Source: a virus
IMG/VR virus record: IMGVR_UViG_3300007516_000014
Location: 1-64,000 of that record
DNA length: 64,000 bases
Strand: one strand, 5' to 3'
Below the pieces are notes generated by a model. It saw only the letters and a program-made list of their open reading frames with translations. It did not search any database and was not told the origin of the DNA. Positions 40,443 through 50,678 of the stretch are shown in pieces (within the stretch, counting starts at the first letter, position 1; each line of letters begins with the position of its first letter). Position numbers and translations under genes: made by a program.

Positions 40443-42182
40443 ATGGCTTTCATCAACAAGGCGCGCGTCAAGGACACAACGTCGACCACGGGCAACGGCC
40501 CGTACACGATGATCGGCACGTCCGTGACGAATTTCCAGAACATCGTCACCGCGATGGCCATCGGCGACACGGCCTATGTCATGATGGTGAACCGGAGCGC
40601 CGGCGAGTGGATGGGCGCGTACATGACCCGTACCGACTCTACGCTGGTCTACAACTCACTCGTCGAAAGTTCGACCGGCGCACGCATCACCTTCGGCGCG
40701 GGGATCAAAGACTGCTACATTTACGATCCTGCGGCCATATCGGGCAGTCTCAAGACGATTGTCGGCTTGACGGTCGACAGCACCGACTTCACGACCAGCC
40801 AGCTCACATTGCGAGGCGCGCGTGCCGCAGTTGGTGCAGGCATAACCGTCGCCATGCTAGGTGGCATCAACTTCGACAGCAATGACACTTCCATCGTCTC
40901 CATTCTGGGTGCCACGGTTGCCTCCATCCGTGCCATCGCAACGGGCAACCACAACGTAAGCAGCCTCCCGACCGTGCTTGTGTTCTACGCCACTGCGGCG
41001 GCCCTGATTGTTCCGGAGGAGGTACTGCGCCTCGCCACCCCCAGCAGCACGTTCAGCTCGAATGTGATTGTGGCATCCGGCGAACGCGTCGTGTTGGGGC
41101 CAACGATCAGCGCATCCACCCTGTTGTATATATCCAGCCCCATCGTGGGGGCCACTACCTCGTACGGTATGTATGTAAACTCTGTCGTGCAGGACACGGT
41201 CGCGACCGCATACGCCCACCGCACATTACTGGCCACTTTGGCCGCAGCCTTCACACTGGCCAATATGCACCATTATTCGACGGCCCAAGGAACGATTGGT
41301 GTGGGGTCGGTGGTCACCCACCAAACCGGGTTCTACGTAGACCCCTCTTTGGTTGGCGCGACCAATAATTATGGCTTTTTTAGCAACATCCCCACGGCGA
41401 CCAATCGCTGGAATGTTTATGCGGCCGGCACCGCGTGGAACTACTTCGCCGGCAGCGTGGGCATCGGCAGCACCGCTCTCACGCAGTTCAGCTTGCGCGT
41501 CACCCAGAGCATCGTCGGCTCGACCACGGCGTACGGTATCGCTGTGGATGCTACCGTGGCCAGTACCGTGACTTTGGCGGCCTACGCGCACCACTCGTCG
41601 GTCACCACGTCAGCAGCGGCCTTCACGCTCACGACTCTGGCGCACTACGTCGTGGTGTCTCCGGCGAAGGGTGCGGGATCGACGATCACCAACCAGTACG
41701 GCTTCCACGTCACTGCGGCCATGACGACGGGAACGAACAACTACGCCTTCTCAAGTCTTCTTGCCGCTGCTACCGGCGTCTGGAATATCTACGCTAGCGG
41801 TACTGCACAGAACGCGCTCGCCGGCCTGACTCGATTTGGTGGTGTTACGGTCCCCGTCAATACGGTGGACATCACCGGCAGCTTTGGTCGTGGCGCACCG
41901 GTTACAAAAGCGGCCGACTTCACGCTGGCCGTTACTGAAAACTGGATCATCAATAACAAGGCAGCGGCGACCTGTACCGCCACCCTGCCTGCCGCCTCGA
42001 CATGTCTTGGTAGAGAAATCGCCATCCTGAATTACGTGGCTTTCACCGTGGTATCGGCGTCCGCGAATGTAGTGCCTTTGGGTGGCGGCGCTGCTGCTAC
42101 GGCTATCTTGGCGGGTACTGTTGGCAAATGGGCCATACTTGTTTCTGACGGCACCAATTGGGTGATTATGGCTGCTGGCTAA
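40443..42182 (+). CDS. tail fibre-like protein with tandem repeats
   Basis: A 579-residue protein behind AAGGAGGGG. The first 95 residues (KARVKDTTSTTGNGPYTMIG ... CYIYDP) are the N-terminal domain common to many phage fibres. About residues 225-460 hold two copies of a repeat of roughly 115 residues (SPIVGATTSYGMYVN / QSIVGSTTAYGIAVD; NNYGFFSNIPTATNRWNVYAAGTAWN / NNYAFSSLLAAATGVWNIYASGTAQN). The last 100 residues are a beta end domain. Located between M and L, where lambda has no fibre. Confidence 0.7.
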   Translation: MAFINKARVKDTTSTTGNGPYTMIGTSVTNFQNIVTAMAIGDTAYVMMVNRSAGEWMGAYMTRTDSTLVYNSLVESSTGARITFGAGIKDCYIYDPAAISGSLKTIVGLTVDSTDFTTSQLTLRGARAAVGAGITVAMLGGINFDSNDTSIVSILGATVASIRAIATGNHNVSSLPTVLVFYATAAALIVPEEVLRLATPSSTFSSNVIVASGERVVLGPTISASTLLYISSPIVGATTSYGMYVNSVVQDTVATAYAHRTLLATLAAAFTLANMHHYSTAQGTIGVGSVVTHQTGFYVDPSLVGATNNYGFFSNIPTATNRWNVYAAGTAWNYFAGSVGIGSTALTQFSLRVTQSIVGSTTAYGIAVDATVASTVTLAAYAHHSSVTTSAAAFTLTTLAHYVVVSPAKGAGSTITNQYGFHVTAAMTTGTNNYAFSSLLAAATGVWNIYASGTAQNALAGLTRFGGVTVPVNTVDITGSFGRGAPVTKAADFTLAVTENWIINNKAAATCTATLPAASTCLGREIAILNYVAFTVVSASANVVPLGGGAAATAILAGTVGKWAILVSDGTNWVIMAAG

Positions 42183-42215
42183 TCTTTCAACGAATTCGAT
42201 CAAGGAGGATCGATT

Positions 42216-42542
42216 ATGGCTACCGTCTACAAGTGGAACTTCTACGAGTTCGATTGCGACCCTCTCGTCGGCAACATGGTGAACGTGGTTCGCGCCATTC
42301 ACTGGCGTTATTCGGCCATCGAGGGCAACGCCACGGTCGATATTGCCGGATGCACGGGGCTGGCTCTGCCCACGACCGAGGACGGTTTCGTGGCGTACGA
42401 GAACATCACGGAAGCGTGGTGCCAGAACATCGTGGAGGGCGATGCGGACAAGCTGGCCATCGTGCGTGCCGACCTGGACGCGCAGCTGGCCACTCTCCTG
42501 GTGCCTGCATCCGTGCCAATGGCACCTCCGTTCGGCGAGTAA
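42216..42542 (+). CDS. small tail-associated protein
   Basis: A 108-residue protein from ATG 42216 behind AAGGAGG. VYKWNFYEFDCDPLVGNMVNVVRAIHWRYSA followed by an acidic helical end matches small virion proteins found after fibre genes in other phages; the role is not known to me. Confidence 0.6.
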   Translation: MATVYKWNFYEFDCDPLVGNMVNVVRAIHWRYSAIEGNATVDIAGCTGLALPTTEDGFVAYENITEAWCQNIVEGDADKLAIVRADLDAQLATLLVPASVPMAPPFGE

Positions 42543-42547
42543 CTTAG

Positions 42548-43300
42548 ATGTACGGCGTAGCAGCTATTGGAACGCTTGCTATCGGTGACTTCATCAGCAC
42601 CGCTAGCTCACTTGCGTCCGACGCCCAGTCGTTTGCGCCGGGTGATATTGTTACGCTGTATGACATCGACACGACGCCCATCGGCGGCACCGACATCTGG
42701 TATTTCTGCTCTGGCCTGATCGATGGCGTTGCGCCGCAATGGAAGGGGAACACGTACGTACCGTTCCCGATTGAGGCTTCGGGCTTCGAGTGGACTGGTC
42801 GCGGCGCGCTGCCTCGTCCGAAGATCACCGTAGCGAATGCCGGCACAAACCTGCTTAGCTCAGTCATCCAGTATCACGATCTGCTGGGCGTGAAGGTTAC
42901 GCGCTGGAAGACCCTGGCCAAGTACCTGGACGGCCAGCCGAACGCCGATCCTGAAGCCTACTTCGTTCCCGACATTTATTTCGTCGACCGAAAGTCCGGC
43001 CACACGAAGACGATGATCGAGTTCGAGCTAGCGGCGTCCCTGGATCAGCAGGGCGTCATGCTGCCTTCCCGCCAGGTCATCCGCGACAGCTGCACCTGGA
43101 CGTATCGCCAGTATGTGAACGGGGAGTTCGTCTACGGCAGCTGCCCGTACGCTGGGACGACCTACCTGACCGTGGCGGGGTACGCCACCACAGAGAGTGG
43201 TGACGTGTGCCCGAAGTCGGTCGTAGGATGCAAGGCGCGCTTCGGTGACGACGCTGATCTGCCCTATGGCGGCTTTCCCTCAGTTTCACGGGTGCGGTGA
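42548..43300 (+). CDS. minor tail protein L-like, Fe-S cluster type
   Basis: A 250-residue protein of the lambda L family: VTLYDIDTTPIGG, the middle GRGALPRPKITVAN, and a C-terminal domain with four Cys at 182, 199, 221 and 228 (DSCTW, GSCPY, DVCPKSVVGC). Lambda L uses four such Cys for a 4Fe-4S cluster, so the same is expected here. It overlaps the K-like gene. Confidence 0.85.
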   Translation: MYGVAAIGTLAIGDFISTASSLASDAQSFAPGDIVTLYDIDTTPIGGTDIWYFCSGLIDGVAPQWKGNTYVPFPIEASGFEWTGRGALPRPKITVANAGTNLLSSVIQYHDLLGVKVTRWKTLAKYLDGQPNADPEAYFVPDIYFVDRKSGHTKTMIEFELAASLDQQGVMLPSRQVIRDSCTWTYRQYVNGEFVYGSCPYAGTTYLTVAGYATTESGDVCPKSVVGCKARFGDDADLPYGGFPSVSRVR

Positions 43301-44031
43301 TGCTTGTCAGTCCCGCCGTCGAAGCCGAGATCATCGCGCACGCCAGGGAAGAAGCGCCAAAGGAGGCGTGTGGCCTTGTGATTGCCAGCGCTTACGTGCG
43401 CTGCATCAACGTGGCGGAAGACCCGCTGACCGAGTTCCGGATCGACGACCACGTCATGGCGGCAGCCTACGCCAGTGGCCAGCTCGTAGCGGTGATCCAT
43501 TCCCATCCGGACGGCCCGAACTCTCCGACCAAGGTCGACATGCAGCAGCAGCAGATTGGCGAGGTGCCTTGGGGCATCTGCTACATCAACGATGAACGAG
43601 GCCACCGCCCCGAGCTGTTCTTCTGGGGCGATAACCTGCCCATCGCGCCGTACGAAGGCCGCGTATTCCGGCATGGCATTGCCGACTGCTTCGCTCTGGT
43701 TCGTGACTGGAAGCGCAAGGAGGAGGGCCTGATCCTGCCCTTCACGCCGCGCGACGACGAGTGGTGGTCCAAGGGCCAGAACGTGGTCGAAGAGGGCATT
43801 CTGGCCATGCCGTGCGAGGTCGTGGATGACGCGCCGCGCATTGGCGACGTGCTGATCGCCAAGATCGGTTCGCAGGTGGTCAATCACACCGGGGTCTACG
43901 TCGGCAACGGCCTGGTGTTGCACCATCTGAGTTACCGCCTGTCCAGGATCGACGTCCTTGGCCCCTGGTCCAGGTTCGTCATCAAGCGGGTACGGACGTT
44001 TCCCGTGCAATCAGTTGCACAGGTGGCCTGA
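43300..44031 (+). CDS. tail tip K-like peptidase (JAMM plus NlpC/P60)
   Basis: A 243-residue protein. The N-terminal half has the JAMM metalloprotease motif HSHPDGPNSPTKVD. The C-terminal half has the NlpC/P60 Cys-His pair: GIADCFALVRDW and NHTGVYVGNGLVLHH. Such tail-tip enzymes cut peptide cross-links in the wall during DNA entry. GTG 43297 is an equivalent start. The last codons come from a palindrome copy (VQSVAQVA then stop). Confidence 0.88.
   Translation: MLVSPAVEAEIIAHAREEAPKEACGLVIASAYVRCINVAEDPLTEFRIDDHVMAAAYASGQLVAVIHSHPDGPNSPTKVDMQQQQIGEVPWGICYINDERGHRPELFFWGDNLPIAPYEGRVFRHGIADCFALVRDWKRKEEGLILPFTPRDDEWWSKGQNVVEEGILAMPCEVVDDAPRIGDVLIAKIGSQVVNHTGVYVGNGLVLHHLSYRLSRIDVLGPWSRFVIKRVRTFPVQSVAQVA
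44005..44020 (+). repeat. dispersed palindrome, copy 17
   Basis: GTGCAATCAGTTGCAC at the extreme 3' end of the K-like gene; read as VQSVAQ. Confidence 0.85.
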
Positions 44032-44813
44032 TGCTCCGCACCGTATATCTCCACGGCGATCTAGGCCGGAAGTTCGGCTGGAAGCATCGGTTCGATGTCG
44101 AGACGCTGCCCGAAGCCGTGTTCGCCTTGTCGGCAAATTACCCGAAGTTCAAGCCGTACTTCATGCGCGGCCCAGGCTACAGCTTCGTCAAGGGTACAAC
44201 TCGCCGCGAAGGTCAGTATCTGGATCTTGCCGAACTGACCATGCGGCTGGGACAGAACGACATCCACATCATTCCGGCCGCCTACGGTAACGGTGGTGGT
44301 GATAGCGGCAAGTCTATCGGTAAGATCATCCTCGGCGTTGTGATGATCGCGGGTGCCTTCCTCACCGCCGGAGCCTCGCTGGCGGCTTCCAGCGCCTTGC
44401 TGGCCGCTGACATCGGTGTTGGTGTGGCTGGTCTGGGTGCCTCGGCTGCGGCAGCGACCGGAATGGGAGCCGCTGCGTTCTCACTTCCGTTAATCGGCGC
44501 GATCTCCTACGGGCAGATCGCCGCGACTGGCTTCATGATGGCCCTGGGCGGTGTGTCGAGCTTGCTGAGCGCTACGCCGCAGGCTTCGGGTAGCAACTAC
44601 TCGCAGATGGAACGCCCGGAAGCCCGCGCTTCGTTTATCTATGCCGGTCCGGCCAATACAACGGAGCAGGGCGGCCCGGTGCCTGTTCTATACGGGCAAA
44701 TGCGTGTGGGCTCGCTGCTGGTCAGCGGTTCGGTAACGTCTGAAGATATTACCGAAGTGGCCACTTCGGGCGCTACGGCCGGCGTGACGTCGGAGGTGAG
44801 CAATGGTTACTAA
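44031..44813 (+). CDS. tail assembly protein I-like
   Basis: A 260-residue protein. The first 90 residues are ubiquitin-like as in lambda I (TVYLHGDLGRKFGWKHRFDVETLPEAVFALSANYP). Then a hydrophobic Gly/Ala region (KIILGVVMIAGAFLTAGASLAAS and further) and a C-terminal GGPVPVLYGQMRVGSLLVSG that precedes J proteins. It overlaps J by 11 nt. Confidence 0.82.
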   Translation: MLRTVYLHGDLGRKFGWKHRFDVETLPEAVFALSANYPKFKPYFMRGPGYSFVKGTTRREGQYLDLAELTMRLGQNDIHIIPAAYGNGGGDSGKSIGKIILGVVMIAGAFLTAGASLAASSALLAADIGVGVAGLGASAAAATGMGAAAFSLPLIGAISYGQIAATGFMMALGGVSSLLSATPQASGSNYSQMERPEARASFIYAGPANTTEQGGPVPVLYGQMRVGSLLVSGSVTSEDITEVATSGATAGVTSEVSNGY

Positions 44814-47800
44814 GACAGTTTACCGGCCCATCTTCGGCAGAGGCGGCGGCGGCAAGCAACCGGAACCGTCTGCTGGCCGTGGAGGGCAAGCGCCCGTCGA
44901 AGACGCCAACACGCTTCAGTCACGCTCGATGGCGCGGTTCCTGGACTTGTGGTGCGAAGGCCCCATCGAGGGCTTGGTGGACGCCGACAAGTCGATCTAT
45001 TTCGACGATACGCCGCTGTTGAACAGCGACGGGTCGTACAATTACCAGGGTGTGTCTTGGAGTAAGCGCCTCGGCCTGCCGTATCCGAGCCAAACCTATA
45101 TGCCTGGCTTTCCGTCCTCGGAGAACGTCGTCTCCTTGGGCGGTAGCGGTGTAAAGGTCACTGTTGTCAGTGGCGGCATCGTTAGGACGGTCACCAATCC
45201 TGAAGCCAATGCCGTCATCATCAAGCTGGCGGTGCCCTCGCTCACCCAGCAAGACACACAGAACGGCAACCTGCACGGTGCGACAGTGGACTTTACTGTT
45301 TACGTCGCGACTGACGGCGGGGCCTACGTCGATGTGATTACCAGTTCGTTCTCAGGTAAGTGCACGTCGTCTTATCAGCGCGACTACCGCATCAAGCTGC
45401 CTACCAGTGCGACCAGCAACTGGCAGATCAAGGTCGTCCGTGAGACCGCCGACAACGTCGATCTGAGCATCCACAACGATCTCTATTGGTACTCATACAC
45501 GGAAGTCGTCGACAGCAAGTTCTCGCATCCGAACAGCACGTACATCGGTATGCAGATCGACACGTCGCAGTTCAGCGGCGGCTCGCCCACACGCTCGTAC
45601 GAGCTGAAGGGCATGCAAATCCGCATCCCGAGCAATTACGACCCGGTGACCCGAAACTACACCAGCGCTTGGGATGGTTCGTTTACGACCGCCTACAGCA
45701 ATAACCCGGCCTGGTGCTACTACGATATGCTGACGAGCACGCGCTACGGCCTGGGCCTGCCCGAAAGTGCGGTTAACCCATGGAAGTGGGATCTGTACAC
45801 CATCGGGCAGTATTGCGACGGTGTGGATGCGGACGGCTTCTTTGTCGGCGTGCCCGATGGCCTCGGCGGCGGCGGTATGGAACCTCGCTACCAGTGCAAC
45901 ATGCTGCTCAATTCACGTCAGGAAGCCTACGCCGTCATCAACACGATGTCGGCCATCTTCCGGGGTATGTCGTTCTGGAGTTCTGGTGCTATCCGCGCGA
46001 CTGCGGACATGCCCAAGTCGCCGACGAAGCTGTTCACGAACAGCAATGTCATCACTGGCGAGTTCAAGTATGAGGGTTCGGCGCTCAAGGCCCGCCACAC
46101 CGTCTGCAAGGTCATCTGGAACGATCCTAACGACGGCTACCGCCCTTCGGTCGAGTACGTGGACGACCAGGAGAGCATCAACCGTTATGGTGTCAGGCAG
46201 ACCGACGTGGTGGCCTACGGTGCCACGTCACGTAGCCAGGCTATACGCGCCGGCAAGTGGCTGCTTGACACCGAAAAGACCCAGACCGAGACGGTGCATT
46301 TCCGTAGCGGTCTGGAGCTGGCCGACGTATTCCCTGGAGATGTCGTCAATATCGCGGACGAGAACTACGCTCAGGCGGGCTTTAGCGGACGCGCAACCTC
46401 GGCCACGCTCACGAGTATTGTCACCGATAATCCGTTCACCGTCCTCGCGGCGACAACTTACACGCTCAACATCATGATCCCGACTGGCACGCTGGAGACA
46501 CGCGTGCTGACCAATGCCGAAGGTGTGACCAGCCAGCTTACATGGGCGGAAGATCTGCCGGATGTACCGCTCAGCGGTGCCGTTTACATCATATCATCGG
46601 CTACGGTGGTGCCCCGCCAATTTGTCATCCTGTCGAACATCGAGATTAACCCCGCTACGTTCGAGGCCATGGCCTTGTTCTACGATCCGGCCAAGTTCGA
46701 CCGCGTCGAGCAGGGGATCACGGTCCCGGCTCCGCCCTACAACGCGACTCCGACTGGGATTATCTCGGCACCCAGCTCCATGACGGCCGATCCGCGTCTG
46801 TATATCAGTGGTTCGTCCATTCGTGCGGCGGCGATCATTTCTTGGGAGCCCGCTGCTGACGCTCGCGTGTATATGTACCAGATACAGGCGAAGAATTCGG
46901 ACGACTCTCAGTACAACGACGTCGGCGAGACGTCCCTGACCAGCATCGAGTACCGCGACAATATCGAAGGCTTGCACAGTTTCCGGGTGCGCTCCAAGGC
47001 ATTGACCGGCAAGTACAGCGGCTGGCTGGAGCTTGTCGATGTGGATATGACCACAGCGGTGGCCCCGTCTGACATATCGGGGCTCATCGAGGTGTATGAT
47101 CCGCAGGGCCTGGCGTTCAAGTGGACGCCCAACACGGACTTGAACCTGGATCACTACGAAGTGCGCCAGGGTGCTTCGTGGAACGCCGGGACGATGGTGT
47201 CAGAGGCGAACGAGAGCAGCTACTACCAGAAGAATGCCATCGCAGGTGTCCAGATTTACTGGGTAGCGGCGGTGTCGGCCCCACAAGGCATTTACAGCGT
47301 CACGCCTACCTCCATCGCGCTGACTGTCACGGCTGCCCCAGCCCCGTCCCCAGCGGCGGCATTCGCAGGCACAGACTACGCCCTGACGTGGACCGCCGTG
47401 AACGGCAGCTTCGCGACAGATCACTACGAAATCCGCTATGGGGCTTCGTGGGCGGCCGGCACGGTTATTGGCACGACGAAGTCCACGATCTGGCAGGCTC
47501 CAGTGAATTGGGGTGGCCTTCGCACGTTCTATGTCGCCGCGATTGACGGGGCAGGCAACGTAGGTGATGCGGGTGAGGTCGGATTGTTTGTCGTCAGTCC
47601 CGCCGTCGCCACGGGTTTGACGGCCCAGGTGATCGACAACAACGTGCTGCTGAGATGGACAGCGCCGGCGGCTGGCAGCGTGCCTATCGACCACTTTCTG
47701 GTCAAGAAGGGTGCCACATACGGCTCCGCTGTGTCGATTGGCGAGAAGGCCGGTACGTTCACTTTTGTCTTCGAGATGCTTGCAGGTACGTACGTCTACT

Positions 47801-49029
47801 GGGTCGTAGCGGTGGACTCGGCTGGAAACGAAGGTACGCCGACGAGTGTGGTCGCCATCGTGGCCCAGCCGCCGGACTACCTGCTTAATCAGTCGTGGAC
47901 CAGCAGCTTTGGCGTGACCATGACGGGAGATAAGCTGACACGCACGGGAGCGGGCTCCAGCTGGGCCGGCTTCTTGACACCTGTTGCCTCACCCGTTGGC
48001 CGCACGTTCAAGTGGGGTATCTGGATGAAGTCCGGCACGGAAACCGGCAATGTAACCCTGCGTCTTCGCAACGGCGCTGGTACGGAGTATGCGGCGACCT
48101 CGTTCGCCCTGACCGGTTCATGGGCGTACTACTCGGTGAGTGGCACGATCCTGGCAGGCACCGACCTGCTCACCTATGTCGATCCGGACAACAACGCGGG
48201 TACGATAGGCGCGACAATCTTCGTTGCGGCTCCGGAGATTACCGAAGGCGGCGGCGCTAACATGCTGATCGCAGCCAATAACTTCGCTGACGTCACGTAC
48301 GGCATCCTCGCGCTGCTGACCTACGCGGCTGATGCGGTGGCTGGTCCGTTTGATGCTGTGCTGACCAACCTCACCGTCTCAGGTGGTGTTATGTCTGGTC
48401 CGGCCAACGCGACGGAGACGTGGCAGGCCCACTTCACGAGTAATGGTTGGTCCACGCCCCAGGATCAGATCACGGCCGGGTACCCGATTTATCTGGAGCC
48501 CTCGCCCGCGACCGCTTCGTACGTGGAGATTTTTGACTACGGCATCAACCTGGACCAGACGCTGATCAGCGTCACCATGACGAAGACCGACGTGGCCGGT
48601 ACCGTGGGCAGCACGATCACGACCTACACGAGCAGCAACGGTAGCACGTGGAGCCTCCTCGGTACCGGCACGTCCCAGTTCGCTGCCAACTTTCGGTTCC
48701 TGAAGGTCACTGTGGATCTGACCAGCTCGGGTGGAGACGACATATGCAATATATCGTCGCTCAATGTTCTGCTATCTTCGAAGCTGCGTGCCGACAGCGG
48801 AACTTGTGCGGCAGTTGCGGGTGATGTGGGAGGGACGACGGCGACCTTCTCGATCCCGTTCATCTCAGTCTCGTCCATCACGCTTACCCCGGCTGGCACT
48901 ACGTCGTCGCAGGCCGTCTATGACTTCGCGGGCGGGGCTAATCCGACCACGTTCAAAGTTCTTCTGTTCGACAGCGCGGGAGACCGCAAGACCGGTACCG
49001 TAAGCTGGTCTGCTCGCGGCTTCTCGTAA
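44803..49029 (+). CDS. central tail fibre/host specificity protein J-like
   Basis: A 1408-residue protein. The N-terminal 650 residues follow lambda J (SRSMARFLDLWCEGPIEGLVDADKSIYFDDTPL, PDGLGGGGMEPRYQCNMLLNSRQEAY, FPGDVVNIADENYAQAGFSGR). Next come fibronectin-III-like repeats, three of which share DHYEVRQGASWNAGT / DHYEIRYGASWAAGT / DHFLVKKGATYGSAV. Around residues 1025-1150 is a jelly-roll-like module similar to the insertion in the M-like protein. The C-terminus is variable beta structure. It determines receptor choice with the following fibre genes. Confidence 0.88.
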   Translation: MVTKTVYRPIFGRGGGGKQPEPSAGRGGQAPVEDANTLQSRSMARFLDLWCEGPIEGLVDADKSIYFDDTPLLNSDGSYNYQGVSWSKRLGLPYPSQTYMPGFPSSENVVSLGGSGVKVTVVSGGIVRTVTNPEANAVIIKLAVPSLTQQDTQNGNLHGATVDFTVYVATDGGAYVDVITSSFSGKCTSSYQRDYRIKLPTSATSNWQIKVVRETADNVDLSIHNDLYWYSYTEVVDSKFSHPNSTYIGMQIDTSQFSGGSPTRSYELKGMQIRIPSNYDPVTRNYTSAWDGSFTTAYSNNPAWCYYDMLTSTRYGLGLPESAVNPWKWDLYTIGQYCDGVDADGFFVGVPDGLGGGGMEPRYQCNMLLNSRQEAYAVINTMSAIFRGMSFWSSGAIRATADMPKSPTKLFTNSNVITGEFKYEGSALKARHTVCKVIWNDPNDGYRPSVEYVDDQESINRYGVRQTDVVAYGATSRSQAIRAGKWLLDTEKTQTETVHFRSGLELADVFPGDVVNIADENYAQAGFSGRATSATLTSIVTDNPFTVLAATTYTLNIMIPTGTLETRVLTNAEGVTSQLTWAEDLPDVPLSGAVYIISSATVVPRQFVILSNIEINPATFEAMALFYDPAKFDRVEQGITVPAPPYNATPTGIISAPSSMTADPRLYISGSSIRAAAIISWEPAADARVYMYQIQAKNSDDSQYNDVGETSLTSIEYRDNIEGLHSFRVRSKALTGKYSGWLELVDVDMTTAVAPSDISGLIEVYDPQGLAFKWTPNTDLNLDHYEVRQGASWNAGTMVSEANESSYYQKNAIAGVQIYWVAAVSAPQGIYSVTPTSIALTVTAAPAPSPAAAFAGTDYALTWTAVNGSFATDHYEIRYGASWAAGTVIGTTKSTIWQAPVNWGGLRTFYVAAIDGAGNVGDAGEVGLFVVSPAVATGLTAQVIDNNVLLRWTAPAAGSVPIDHFLVKKGATYGSAVSIGEKAGTFTFVFEMLAGTYVYWVVAVDSAGNEGTPTSVVAIVAQPPDYLLNQSWTSSFGVTMTGDKLTRTGAGSSWAGFLTPVASPVGRTFKWGIWMKSGTETGNVTLRLRNGAGTEYAATSFALTGSWAYYSVSGTILAGTDLLTYVDPDNNAGTIGATIFVAAPEITEGGGANMLIAANNFADVTYGILALLTYAADAVAGPFDAVLTNLTVSGGVMSGPANATETWQAHFTSNGWSTPQDQITAGYPIYLEPSPATASYVEIFDYGINLDQTLISVTMTKTDVAGTVGSTITTYTSSNGSTWSLLGTGTSQFAANFRFLKVTVDLTSSGGDDICNISSLNVLLSSKLRADSGTCAAVAGDVGGTTATFSIPFISVSSITLTPAGTTSSQAVYDFAGGANPTTFKVLLFDSAGDRKTGTVSWSARGFS

Positions 49030-49060
49030 TTCTCAAAGTGCCCAAGGAGGGGCATCGACC

Positions 49061-49753
49061 ATGGCTGATTGGAACACCCCGACCGTTACCTCGACGTATG
49101 CAAACGTCATCTCGTATCTGAATGATCGTGATCTCGACGCCACGACGATGCACGGTGCTGGCACGGCGACGAATATCCCGACCGGTGCCATGAAGTGGAA
49201 CACGTCAACCAACCTGCTCGCACGCTACAGCGGCGGTTCGTTCGGTACGGTGCTCCTGTCGCAGGCAGGCGGTGGGACCGGCTATGCCACGCTCAATGCC
49301 GCGCTCGATGGTGTGTTCGGTTCGACACGCGGCCAGTTTCTGCTGCGCGGCGCTGCGGTGTGGGCGGTCTACGCACTGGGCACATCAGAGTACGTACTGA
49401 AGTCGAACGGTACCGATCTGGTCTACGGCCAGGTCAACTTGGCCGGAGTTGGTGTCACAGGAACTTTGCCAGTCACTCTGGGTGGCACAGGCGGCGCAAC
49501 TCAGGCCACTGCGCGCACGGGCTTGGGCCTGGGTGGCCTGGCCATCCTGAACGCCGTCACGTCCGCCGAAATCGGGACCAACGCCGTGGTGACGGCTGGT
49601 ATCTCAAACGACGCGGTGACCACGGCGAAGATTTTGGACGCCAACGTGACCGACGCCAAACTGGCGTCAGGCATCAACGGAAAGGGCGTTCGCACGGTAT
49701 CGGCGTCCGCACCCAGCGGCGGGGCTAACGGCGACATCTGGTACCAGGTGTAG
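49061..49753 (+). CDS. tail fibre protein
   Basis: A 230-residue protein behind AAGGAGGGG. The sequence has fibre repeats such as LVYGQVNLAGVGVTGTLPVTLGGTGGATQATARTGLGLG, common in phage fibres, and ends in the SAPSGGANGDIWYQV motif. Ends 3 nt before the adhesin-like gene. Confidence 0.75.
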   Translation: MADWNTPTVTSTYANVISYLNDRDLDATTMHGAGTATNIPTGAMKWNTSTNLLARYSGGSFGTVLLSQAGGGTGYATLNAALDGVFGSTRGQFLLRGAAVWAVYALGTSEYVLKSNGTDLVYGQVNLAGVGVTGTLPVTLGGTGGATQATARTGLGLGGLAILNAVTSAEIGTNAVVTAGISNDAVTTAKILDANVTDAKLASGINGKGVRTVSASAPSGGANGDIWYQV

Positions 49754-49756
49754 GTC

Positions 49757-50653
49757 ATGCCCACGACCCTCACATTCGTTAAAGACGCTGGCGTCTGGAA
49801 GCAGACCGCGACACTCTCCGTCAAGGATGCCGGCACATGGAAGACCGTGCAGTCGACATGGGTGAAGGATGCTGGTGTTTGGAAGCAGGTTTACCAGTAC
49901 GCTTACAGGTACACTGCGAACATCGGTGGCGCTAACGTCAACGTCAACACGCTGGCCCTGGCCGCCGGGTGGAATGGCATCGTTCCGCTGATTGCCACGC
50001 TGACGGTGACTTCGAACATCACATCTAGCAGCACCGCGACGCCCGCCTTCACGTCCGATACGCTTCCGGCGCTATCAACTATTGCCCTATCCGTTGGCAG
50101 TGGTTTGTATATCGCCGGCAAGGGCGGCGCTGGTGGTTCAAGCGCAGGTAGCGGTTACGTGGGTGGCACAGGTCTGTATACCCGCACGGCAATCAGGATC
50201 ACGAACGCCGGCACCATCGGTGGTGGTGGTGGTGGCGGCGGCAGCGGACAAAACGTCGAAGTCCCGGGCTCCCATGGTGGTGGTGGTGGTGGTGGTGCTG
50301 GCTCCGGAGCGGGGGGTGCGCCTTACAGCTATGACCACGGCGCTACTAACGGCGTTGCTGGCACGATCAGTGCCGGCGGAGCTGGTGGTGCTGGTGGTTA
50401 TGCGATTGAAGAGTATCCATACCTGTCGTACCAGTTCATCGAGGCGTATTCTGGCGGTGGCGGGGCCGGTGGTGGTTTGGGTGCTGCCGGCACGGCGGGC
50501 AGCGCGTGGGTGCCTGTGTCCGACCCCGACCTAGGTGGTATGGGTACGGGTACAGGCCCCGGCGGCGGCGGTGCGGCAGGCTGGGCGGTCGATGGCGAGT
50601 CATATGTGACGTGGGCCGCGTCAGGCACGCGCCTTGGCACACGAGGCAATTAA
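49757..50653 (+). CDS. glycine-rich tail tip adhesin
   Basis: A 298-residue protein. The first 45 residues hold three copies of VKDAG(V/T)WK(Q/T), a 12-15 residue repeat. After a beta linker, residues 115-290 are up to half glycine with runs such as TIGGGGGGGGSG and GGGGGGGAGSGAGG separated by short variable loops. This looks like polyglycine-II adhesin tips (for example gp38 of T2/S16-type phages), where the loops contact the receptor. Probably the receptor-binding protein. Confidence 0.75.
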   Translation: MPTTLTFVKDAGVWKQTATLSVKDAGTWKTVQSTWVKDAGVWKQVYQYAYRYTANIGGANVNVNTLALAAGWNGIVPLIATLTVTSNITSSSTATPAFTSDTLPALSTIALSVGSGLYIAGKGGAGGSSAGSGYVGGTGLYTRTAIRITNAGTIGGGGGGGGSGQNVEVPGSHGGGGGGGAGSGAGGAPYSYDHGATNGVAGTISAGGAGGAGGYAIEEYPYLSYQFIEAYSGGGGAGGGLGAAGTAGSAWVPVSDPDLGGMGTGTGPGGGGAAGWAVDGESYVTWAASGTRLGTRGN

Positions 50654-50655
50654 TC

Positions 50656-50671
50656 GTGCAATCAGTTGTAC
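50656..50671 (+). repeat. dispersed palindrome, copy 18
   Basis: GTGCAATCAGTTGTAC, one arm base changed, between the adhesin and the phosphoesterase genes. Confidence 0.75.
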
Positions 50672-50678
50672 AGTTCTT

